NCBI GenBank assembly: GCA_013285855.1
Contig: JABDGW010000012.1
Coordinates: 1-52,122 of the forward strand
DNA: 52,122 bases
Origin: Bacteroidota bacterium
GTDB taxonomy: Bacteria > Bacteroidota > Bacteroidia > Chitinophagales > Chitinophagaceae
Direction: 5' to 3'
Part shown: positions 36,004-43,670 of the stretch, one piece after another
Layout: the number at the start of each line of letters is the position of its first letter
How positions within the stretch are numbered: position 1 is the first letter of the stretch
Translations under genes and position numbers: made by a program
The notes under the pieces: model-generated
The model's input: only the letters and a program-made list of their open reading frames with translations
Databases searched by the model: none
Told to the model about the DNA's origin: nothing

Positions 36004-39000
36004 CTAATGATTTTTAATAGTGAACTTAAGATTTAATGAAGTGCCTTTTGCGGGAACTGAATGAATTGTTACTTCACCCGTTAATTCTGCCGCTCTCTTT
36101 TTAATATTTCTAATACCGTTACCAGATAAAGTTTTTCCTTCATCATTAATAGCAGCCATTTCAAATCCTCTTCCATCATCAGCAATATTAAGTGTAAATG
36201 TCTTACCATGCTCGCGACTGATATTGATATATACATTCTTACAAGCGGAATACTTTGCTATATTGTTTACTGCTTCTTTAAAAATAAGATATACATTTTT
36301 ACGCTGTTCCATATCAAGCTGAATGTTTAGCACATCCTCACTTACATTAAACTGAATGTTGATATTGCATGGCTCCAAAATTTCAATAGCAAAAGCACGC
36401 ATTCGGTTCACTACATTATCGAAGCGATCATTCCGTATATTGATGGCCCATACAATATCACTCAACGCTTCCATCATCGAATCTGTATTGCTGCTGACCT
36501 GCTGCAGTAATTTTTCTGCTTCAGTATTGCTTCCATTTAATTTACCCTGTATAAGCATGCTTGAAAGTGAGATACTACTGAGCGTGCTACCAATCTCGTC
36601 ATGCAAATCGCTGGCTATCCTGTTGCGCAGTGATTGAAGCTTCAGTACCTGGTTCAAACGGTAGCGGTAGAATCCATAAATGCCTGCAACAATCAGAAGT
36701 GCCAGTATAGCTCTGAAAAATGAAGTGTTATACCAGGCAGGATAAATGATAAACTTCACGGAAGTTACTGCTTTGCTCCATACCCCTGTATAGTTCGCAG
36801 CACGAACATTAAAAGTGTATTCGCCCGGCGCCAAATTATTGTAGCTCGTATATTGCCTGTTGCCTGACTTAACCCAATTCTTGTCAGCGCCTTCCATCAT
36901 ATATGAATACTGGTTATCGTTAGTGCGGTAATAATTGAGGGCTGCAAAATTGAATGTGACTGAATTTTTATCGTACGGCAACCGCAAAACAGAATTAGTA
37001 ATAGGAGATTCTTTATCAAAAATTTTGAATGAAGTGATTACAACTTGCGGTGGGGAAAAGCTTGCATTCATTGAATCGGGAGAGAATATATTGAATCCTG
37101 TCCGCCCCCCAAAACAAAATCTTCCATCAGTGGTAACGGCAATTGCATTTGTATTAAATTCAAAATTTTGAATACCATCACGCGGAGTATAATTGCGTAC
37201 TGAATGATCTGCTATATTGAACCGACAAAGCCCTGCATTTGTGCCCAACCATAGAAAACCCTTATGGTCTTCAAGGATTGTATAGATTGAATTATTTGGC
37301 AAGCCGTCATCAGTTGTAAACGCGGTGAATGTTTTTTTAGAAATATCAAAATGATTTAAACCGCCGTTGTTTGTGCCTATCCATACATCATTATTATCAG
37401 AAAAATAAATGGACCTGACCTCGTTGTCGCTAATAGTCCCGGCATCGCCATGAACATATTTTCTCATACGCCGCGTTTTATAATCATATACATATAAACC
37501 ATCAACAGAACCGATCCAAATATCTCCATCCGGAGCCTCGGTTAGCGCAAAGCACCCGCCGGTGCGCACTGAGCTTTGCTCACCCCTTTCAGGAAATTTA
37601 TACACTATATCAGTTTTTGCTTTAAAATCATTTTTTTCAAACTCGTCCAAATTTGTGATGCGCAAAACCTCTTCGTTCGTTCCCACCCAAAGCACATGAT
37701 GCGAGTCGTACAACAGGCATCTCATGTTGGTGTATGACAGTTCCGGGTGATCTTTCGGCTGTAGAATATTGTTAAGCTTCTTCGTATCATTATTCAAAAC
37801 ATATATGCCGTCAATACGCCAACTCCCAATAAAAATATTTCCCTTATGATCGTTTGTAATGGCGCTTATTGGAATATCATTCCAGACTGGCTTGTCGTCA
37901 ACAGGAGAAATAATGTTACTGAATTTCCCAGTACTAAGTTCAAAATTGTACACCCCATGCAATGAACCAATAAGCAGGTTATCTTTATCCCGGGCGCAAA
38001 TCGCACGTACATTGTTGCAATCGTTGCAGAGACCGCTGCCTTTTGCATTTGAAGGCAGGTAACTTTTGATCTTTTGATTATTGACTTCGAGTTTGATAAG
38101 GCCGGCTTCAGTTTGCATCCATATTACATTCTCATCATCAACCAAAATCCACGCGACGGAATTCGCCAGTTCACCTTCATCCTGTTTTTCATACTGAAAA
38201 TGTTGCATCGAGTGCCTGCAGCGGTCAAATACAAAAAGGCCGGCATTTGACGTGCCGATCAGCAATAAGTTCTTATAGTTTTTTAAACTTGTTATTACCA
38301 GGGCATTAGCATTGTTAATATTTGCATACTCTTTAAGGTCAACTTTAGCTACTGACGCGTTTTCAAGATCCGCCTCATACAAAATGGCATTAGGCGCAGG
38401 CATATAAAAGTACCGGTCCATAATGATCTCGGGAAAAGCAGCAACCGTTGAATTTTGAGAAAAGGAACAGAATTTTACAAGTGAGGTTGAACTATCGTTT
38501 AGTTTCCAGATAACACTGTCTAACAATAAAAAGCCTGGTTCCTTAGTACGCGAAAAAATAAGTAGAGGCGCAGTTCTAAGTCGGTTGTTCGATTTAGGCA
38601 GGTCAATGCCGACAAATTTTCTTTCGCGGATATTGAACCGGAAAAGCCGATTGTAAGTCGTTAACCAACATATGTCTGCACCGGGAAAAAAATCGATATT
38701 CCTGATGCCATTCAGCTCAGGTGGAAATCGAAAACTTTCTTTTTTATTTTTGTATACGTCAATCCAAATTAGTGAGTCACCATCAATTCCCCATTTAAAT
38801 AGAGCGCCGTTCTTATCTTTTCCATATTTATATGTAGCAGTGCCCAGGTATTGTTTTGTGTATTGATCTGAAGCGAACTCCTTGAATTCATAATGAAAAA
38901 ATGAAGACCGGTCATAACCTTTTGTACTAAAATTCACTCCATCATAACGCCTCCATTTGCCATCAATGGCGAGGAAATAACGATAGCCGGTACTGTCCTT

Positions 39001-39207
39001 TGCAGCGTTGACAAGCATATTAGAAGGAAGCCCGTTTTCTTGTGTGTAAAGCGTAGGTGTGATGTTCAAATCAACAGGTTCAGGACATTGGGCGGATGTA
39101 TTAACCAGCTGGCAACATATGTATACAGATATGGTAATTGATTTTAGAATATGGCAGTTAAATTTTTCGTTCTCAAATCTACAAATCCTTAAACAAACTG
39201 TCTTCAA
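36004..39207 (-). CDS. Two-component propeller sensor histidine kinase, HisKA_3 type (module B)
   Basis: The 1067-residue protein has a signal peptide (ending NTSAQ, about residue 40), a large periplasmic Reg_prop region with blades such as GDIWIGSVDGLYVYDY, NDVWIGTNNGGLNHFD and GFLWLGTNAGLCRFN, and a Y_Y_Y domain (about 750-815). One TM helix is at about 830-850. The HisKA_3 box has His869 in IASDLHDEIGSTLSS, and the ATPase domain includes NNIAKYSA and ADDGRGFE. It phosphorylates the NarL-type regulator just downstream. The start is unusual: the frame begins with TTG at 39207 and no in-frame ATG precedes the signal peptide, so a TTG or ATT start, or an N-terminal sequence error, is possible. 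Confidence 0.9.
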   Translation of the reverse strand: MKTVCLRICRFENEKFNCHILKSITISVYICCQLVNTSAQCPEPVDLNITPTLYTQENGLPSNMLVNAAKDSTGYRYFLAIDGKWRRYDGVNFSTKGYDRSSFFHYEFKEFASDQYTKQYLGTATYKYGKDKNGALFKWGIDGDSLIWIDVYKNKKESFRFPPELNGIRNIDFFPGADICWLTTYNRLFRFNIRERKFVGIDLPKSNNRLRTAPLLIFSRTKEPGFLLLDSVIWKLNDSSTSLVKFCSFSQNSTVAAFPEIIMDRYFYMPAPNAILYEADLENASVAKVDLKEYANINNANALVITSLKNYKNLLLIGTSNAGLFVFDRCRHSMQHFQYEKQDEGELANSVAWILVDDENVIWMQTEAGLIKLEVNNQKIKSYLPSNAKGSGLCNDCNNVRAICARDKDNLLIGSLHGVYNFELSTGKFSNIISPVDDKPVWNDIPISAITNDHKGNIFIGSWRIDGIYVLNNDTKKLNNILQPKDHPELSYTNMRCLLYDSHHVLWVGTNEEVLRITNLDEFEKNDFKAKTDIVYKFPERGEQSSVRTGGCFALTEAPDGDIWIGSVDGLYVYDYKTRRMRKYVHGDAGTISDNEVRSIYFSDNNDVWIGTNNGGLNHFDISKKTFTAFTTDDGLPNNSIYTILEDHKGFLWLGTNAGLCRFNIADHSVRNYTPRDGIQNFEFNTNAIAVTTDGRFCFGGRTGFNIFSPDSMNASFSPPQVVITSFKIFDKESPITNSVLRLPYDKNSVTFNFAALNYYRTNDNQYSYMMEGADKNWVKSGNRQYTSYNNLAPGEYTFNVRAANYTGVWSKAVTSVKFIIYPAWYNTSFFRAILALLIVAGIYGFYRYRLNQVLKLQSLRNRIASDLHDEIGSTLSSISLSSMLIQGKLNGSNTEAEKLLQQVSSNTDSMMEALSDIVWAINIRNDRFDNVVNRMRAFAIEILEPCNINIQFNVSEDVLNIQLDMEQRKNVYLIFKEAVNNIAKYSACKNVYINISREHGKTFTLNIADDGRGFEMAAINDEGKTLSGNGIRNIKKRAAELTGEVTIHSVPAKGTSLNLKFTIKNH

Positions 39208-39285
39208 AATATTAGCATGTACAAATCATTGGATTCAATGATAGAATAAGTTATTGGTTCACTTGTTTACATCCAATTCATTGCT

Positions 39286-39324
39286 TTCAACTATTGATAT
39301 AGCCTTTACATGAAGATAGTTTTG
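39286..39324 (+). promoter_or_regulatory. Promoter of the MopE/thioredoxin-like surface gene
   Basis: TTCAACTATTG (39286-39296) contains the -33 TTG; exactly 20 bp later TAGTTTTG (39317-39324) is a perfect TAnnTTTG. The ATG follows 37 bp after the -7 box. The 11-mer matches that of the module B regulator promoter, suggesting common control. Confidence 0.7.
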
Positions 39325-39361
39325 TGACAGAATACTTTTCTTCACATCATACCAAAATCAC

Positions 39362-42300
39362 ATGAAAGCTTTAACCTGTCTGTTGCGGGAAATTGAAACG
39401 CACTGTTCCAACAAATTTTCTATTCACACAAAAAAAAATTTTACATCTTTTGTGTTTCTGCTATCCTGCTTGCTTGCGGTGAGTAACGTGGCATCAGCTC
39501 AAAATGGAACCAACACTTATTATGTAGATAATGATGGTGATGGTTTCGGAACAGACTCTTTTATAACTTCAACAAGTTCTACTCCTCCGCCGGGATACGC
39601 GTGGAGGAATGGTGATTGCAATGATAGTGATGCTTCAATAAATCCGTATGCACCCGAAATACCTGGTAATGACATTGACGAAAACTGTAATGGACAACTT
39701 GATGAACCTACCTGCTTTGTTTATTATGATAATGACAGGGATGGGTATGGAGATCCGGCTACACAGGTATCAGCTCCCTGTGACATAAATCTTCAGGGAA
39801 GTGGCTATGTACATCAGGGCGGCGATTGCGATGATAATAATCGTAATGTTCATCCCGGTGCAGTTGAGATTTGCGGAAACGGTATTGACGATGATTGCGA
39901 CGGAGTGATTGATAATTGCGCGGCTACTTACTACCTGGACAATGATGGTGATGGTTACGGACAAACAGATGTTTCTATCATTTCATCAGGTCCTGTTCCT
40001 CCTTCCGGGTATGCAGCACTTGGTGGCGATTGTGATGACAATAACGCCTCAGTTCATCCTGGGGCGAAGGAAATTTGTAACAATGGTATTGACGATGACT
40101 GCGATGGAGTGATCGATGATTGTGTTTACTATTATTATAGGGATAATGATGGTGATGGCTATGGGAATGCAGGAAATCCGTTAGGCTCACGTGACTCCAC
40201 TACTCCGCCGGGTTACATAAACCAGGGTGGTGACTGCGATGACAGTGATCCATCAATCCATCCCGGTGCAACAGAAATCTGTGGCAACCATATTGATGAT
40301 AACTGCGACGGAGTTGTTGATGAAGGTTGCCCTGTTTACACTTACTATCTGGATCATGATGGCGATGGTTACGGTGGAGGTTATTCGATAACCATAACCG
40401 ATTCGGTACCACCCACGGACTATATAACAATTGGTGGCGATTGTGCTGACAATAATCCATCCATTCACCCCGGTGCTACAGAAATCTGTAACGGTGTTGA
40501 TGACAATTGTGACGGTGTCGTAGATGAAGGTTGCTTAAAAGACCAACTGCCCGACTTTACCAAAAATGATATTTACGGTGTATCGCATCATTTCTATGGA
40601 GACCTGTCTGATGGCAAAGCAGTTGTTATGGAGTTCTCAACAGGGTGGTGTCCTTTTACGCAAATTGCTGAACCACAGATGAGCAATGTTTACGATGATA
40701 TCTGCCAGGGTCAAGGCAATATTAAACTTTACGACATTGTATTTGAAGACGAGGTTCAGGGTCATGAATCTGATTCTGCATTTGGCGTGAAATATGCGAA
40801 CATCCACAATACCATTTATCCGATCATTACAAACAGCACAGATGTTTTCAACCAGTTTGCCTACGAGTATTCAATAAGTGGTATTCCTACATTTTTTGTA
40901 GTAATTCCCGATGTGAACGACCCTTCAAAGAGCACCGTTAGCATAATTGTTGGTGCCTTAGATAATCTGAAGGACAGTATTGAAAATATTCTCACGACCC
41001 ACGGATATACGATTACTCCACCACCAGTGTTGTCTATAACTGTTAATGGAAGTGCTTGTAATTTTCCTTCTCCGGTAACACTAACCGCTAATGTTTCATC
41101 AGGAATTGTTTGGTCTACAGGCGAAACAACGCAAAGCATTAATGTAACAACAGAAGGAGACTATTTCTTAAACTACACAGCTGGTTGTGGAACGATTACC
41201 AAAAAAGTTCATCTTGAAAAACCTGCTACAGGTGTTCTGTCGTCGCTATCAGAAACGGCTTGTGCAAAGAATGGGTTAATTACACTTGAATATGATGGAG
41301 GCACAGCAGGCGCCATGTTACAGTATTCGCCCAATGGAATAAATTGGGCTGATTTTGTACCTAATTTCTCGGGAAGCCGTAGTTTTCTAGATCCATATCC
41401 AGTCGGAACAGTTTATTTCCGGGTGCATGAAATTACGTCCGGCAACGGCGATGCATCTCAGTGTGAAGCATATTCCGACACAGTACAAATTTTAAACGAG
41501 GAGATGACTAACCCGGAACTTGCAATAACTGCAAGTCGTACCGACTGTTCATTCCCGGTAACGCTAACTTCTCCTTATGCTGAAAATAATTACTGGTCAA
41601 CAGGCGAAACTACTCAAAGCATAACTGTTAATTCTCCCAATACATACTATGTGATAAATAATGATGTTTGCGGAGACGTAGCCAACTTAATTATTGTTGA
41701 CCAGGTGAGCTCAACATGGTACCGTGATGCTGATGGTGATGGTTATGGGGATCCGAATATTACTGCGCAAGCATGCACGCAACCAGGTGGCTATATTCAG
41801 GATAACAGTGATTGTAATGACTCAGATATAAATTCTCATCCGGGTGCACCGGAAATATGTGATGGCCTTGATAACAATTGTGACGGTCAAATAGATGAAG
41901 GATATAACAGAACAACATTTTATCGTGATGCAGACGGTGATGGTTTTGGCGATCCCGGCAATTCAATACAGGCTTGTGCAACACCACAAGGATATGTTTC
42001 CAACAACGGCGATTGTAATGATGCATTTGCATCAATTAATCCAAATACAGTTTGGTATCATGATAAAGACGGGGATGGTTACGGTGATCCGAATGATTCT
42101 ATACAAAACTGCACACAACTTTCTGGATATGTATTAAACAATAAGGATTGTAATGATTATGATGGTAATGTGTGGGGAACTACATTTTGCAAGGATGCAG
42201 ATGGGGACGGGTGGGGAGACCCAGGCATTTCAGTATTTAGTTGCACTCAGCCGCAAGGTTACGTATACAATGGCAGCGACTGTGATGATACAAACCCATA

Positions 42301-43270
42301 TATAAACCCTGACGCAATTTGGTACAGAGATGCTGATGGTGATGGTTATGGTAATCCCAATGATTTAGTACACAACTGTTTACAACCTACAGGATATGTT
42401 GCCAACAATACTGATTGTAATGATCATAATCCGAATGTTCATCCGAAAACATTCTATCGTGATGCTGATAATGATGGTTATGGTGATCCAACCGATTCTA
42501 TTATTGTTTGTACAAAACCTGCAGGGTACATAGCCAACAAAAGAGATTGTAATGATCATAATGCAACAGTTCACCCAGGCGCACCCGAGTTATGTGATGG
42601 CATTGACAACAATTGCAATGGCAAGGTTGATGAAAACTGTACGCTTATTTCCATCGCTGATGCATCTGTTGTTGAAAAACCAAAAGCCCAAAGAGTAATG
42701 AATTTCCCGGTAACACTCAATGTAAAATCAACGCAAACTGTAACGGTTAATTACATAACGCAGAATGGTTCCGCCACTGCCGGCAGTGATTATGCAGCAC
42801 AATCAGGAACCGTAACATTTAGTCCCGGTATCAAAAAAGTAAATATTGCAATTATAATAGATGGCGACAGAATACAGGAACCGAATGAAACATTTAATGT
42901 TATACTCAGCAATCCTGTAAATGCCAGTTTGAACGATGGTGTGGCAACGGGAACAATCATCAATTATAATACTGCAGCTTCTTTAAATGCAACGGAAAGT
43001 GTTTCTGATAAAAGCAACTCTTTTACAATAATTCCCAATCCTGCTTCTTCCAGGATAAATATTTCATTAACGAATTACGCAGGTACTGTAACCGTTCAAT
43101 TAATTAACATCCAGGGCCAAATGATTAAAGAGGAAAAGATACAAACAAGCAATGCAAAATATGCACAACAACAAATGAATGTTAGCGATATTGCAGGAGG
43201 AACTTACTTCCTTATTGTAATTGATGAAAAAGGTAACAGGAGAACACAAAAAGTGATAATTGCGCATTAA
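39362..43270 (+). CDS. T9SS surface protein: MopE-type metal-binding repeats, internal thioredoxin-like domain, Calx-beta, sorting domain
   Basis: The 1302-residue protein has a long signal peptide (1-47, ending ASAQ). Five MopE-type units (about 50-385) follow, pattern DGDGYG...GDCDDxxxxxHPGAxEICxNGIDDDCDGxID; the Asp-rich loops look Ca/Cu-binding. A thioredoxin-like domain (about 388-560) has WCPFT (429-433) and cis-Pro509 in GIPTFFVV; the usual second Cys is Thr433, so it is monothiol at best. Two Ig-like modules (about 560-775, each with WSTGETTQSI), six more MopE-type units (about 780-1095), a Calx-beta domain (about 1098-1200) and a T9SS type A sorting domain (about 1220-1302) follow. 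It is divergent from the module B kinase and shares promoter features with its regulator. Role unknown: perhaps metal capture or redox work at the surface. Confidence 0.88.
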   Translation: MKALTCLLREIETHCSNKFSIHTKKNFTSFVFLLSCLLAVSNVASAQNGTNTYYVDNDGDGFGTDSFITSTSSTPPPGYAWRNGDCNDSDASINPYAPEIPGNDIDENCNGQLDEPTCFVYYDNDRDGYGDPATQVSAPCDINLQGSGYVHQGGDCDDNNRNVHPGAVEICGNGIDDDCDGVIDNCAATYYLDNDGDGYGQTDVSIISSGPVPPSGYAALGGDCDDNNASVHPGAKEICNNGIDDDCDGVIDDCVYYYYRDNDGDGYGNAGNPLGSRDSTTPPGYINQGGDCDDSDPSIHPGATEICGNHIDDNCDGVVDEGCPVYTYYLDHDGDGYGGGYSITITDSVPPTDYITIGGDCADNNPSIHPGATEICNGVDDNCDGVVDEGCLKDQLPDFTKNDIYGVSHHFYGDLSDGKAVVMEFSTGWCPFTQIAEPQMSNVYDDICQGQGNIKLYDIVFEDEVQGHESDSAFGVKYANIHNTIYPIITNSTDVFNQFAYEYSISGIPTFFVVIPDVNDPSKSTVSIIVGALDNLKDSIENILTTHGYTITPPPVLSITVNGSACNFPSPVTLTANVSSGIVWSTGETTQSINVTTEGDYFLNYTAGCGTITKKVHLEKPATGVLSSLSETACAKNGLITLEYDGGTAGAMLQYSPNGINWADFVPNFSGSRSFLDPYPVGTVYFRVHEITSGNGDASQCEAYSDTVQILNEEMTNPELAITASRTDCSFPVTLTSPYAENNYWSTGETTQSITVNSPNTYYVINNDVCGDVANLIIVDQVSSTWYRDADGDGYGDPNITAQACTQPGGYIQDNSDCNDSDINSHPGAPEICDGLDNNCDGQIDEGYNRTTFYRDADGDGFGDPGNSIQACATPQGYVSNNGDCNDAFASINPNTVWYHDKDGDGYGDPNDSIQNCTQLSGYVLNNKDCNDYDGNVWGTTFCKDADGDGWGDPGISVFSCTQPQGYVYNGSDCDDTNPYINPDAIWYRDADGDGYGNPNDLVHNCLQPTGYVANNTDCNDHNPNVHPKTFYRDADNDGYGDPTDSIIVCTKPAGYIANKRDCNDHNATVHPGAPELCDGIDNNCNGKVDENCTLISIADASVVEKPKAQRVMNFPVTLNVKSTQTVTVNYITQNGSATAGSDYAAQSGTVTFSPGIKKVNIAIIIDGDRIQEPNETFNVILSNPVNASLNDGVATGTIINYNTAASLNATESVSDKSNSFTIIPNPASSRINISLTNYAGTVTVQLINIQGQMIKEEKIQTSNAKYAQQQMNVSDIAGGTYFLIVIDEKGNRRTQKVIIAH

Positions 43271-43295
43271 ATGCTTTTTAAAAAAATTCTTAAAT

Positions 43296-43327
43296 AAAAA
43301 ACCCGGCAGTCTATTGCCGGGTTTTTT
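43296..43327 (+). terminator. Rho-independent terminator after the MopE/thioredoxin-like gene
   Basis: Perfect hairpin AAAAAACCCGGCA / TGCCGGGTTTTTT with a 6-nt loop, 26 bp after the stop codon. The A-tract and T-tract make it able to end transcription in both directions. Confidence 0.9.
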
Positions 43328-43412
43328 ATTACTGCAAACTTCATCCAAACTTCACTGGTAGATTAACGTCTCCTAATTTATAAAGATCTCCTTGCATAGT
43401 GTAAATACACCA

Positions 43413-43443
43413 TTGTTCAGGGTATGCAGGCAAAATAGTTTTG
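43413..43443 (+). promoter_or_regulatory. Intact promoter upstream of a truncated exported-protein gene
   Basis: TTG (43413-43415), exactly 20 bp, then TAGTTTTG (43436-43443): a perfect match to the local promoter pattern and the same -7 box as the MopE/thioredoxin-like gene. It points at the 40-codon remnant starting at 43479. Confidence 0.6.
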
Positions 43444-43478
43444 TGCCATAAATAAAATCATCCCAAAAAATTAATTGT

Positions 43479-43601
43479 ATGAAAAAGATTTACCTGTGCA
43501 TAATACTTTTTTATTGCTTTAGTAAGGCTTCCGCACAAAAGGCTGTCTTTGTTAGACAGCCTTTCATAATAATTAGCATACAGGCGAATTATATTCTATG
43601 A
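43479..43601 (+). pseudogene. Orphan signal peptide (40 codons): scar of a lost exported-protein gene
   Basis: ATG 43479 opens MKKIYLCIILFYCFSKASAQ, a good signal peptide with the SAQ cleavage site typical of this genome, but only 20 more residues follow (KAVFVRQPF...), and they are encoded by a terminator-like hairpin. A promoter lies 35 bp upstream. The simplest reading is that the body of an exported-protein gene was deleted, joining its 5' end to its terminator. A genuine small secreted peptide, or a leader peptide with built-in terminator, is the alternative. Confidence 0.4.
43538..43564. terminator. Hairpin terminator in the convergent gap
   Basis: Perfect 11-bp stem AAAGGCTGTCT / AGACAGCCTTT with loop TTGTT. 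On the minus strand it is followed by a T-run (CCTTTTG) and lies 107 bp beyond the stop of the MopE-type gene at 43671, so it can terminate that transcript; it may also once have ended the plus-strand gene now reduced to a signal peptide. Confidence 0.65.
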
Positions 43602-43670
43602 GTATTATCTTGGCAGGATTTATTTTAAGAAATTATTTCAAAAGCGATGTGCTTCCTGTTTTTTCAATGT

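Noticed and set aside
38700-39100. Plus-strand and other frames opposite the kinases, SusC and MopE genes (60-150 codons throughout the window)
   Set aside because: They lie entirely opposite or out of frame with well-supported genes and show repeat-driven or random composition, so they are shadows.
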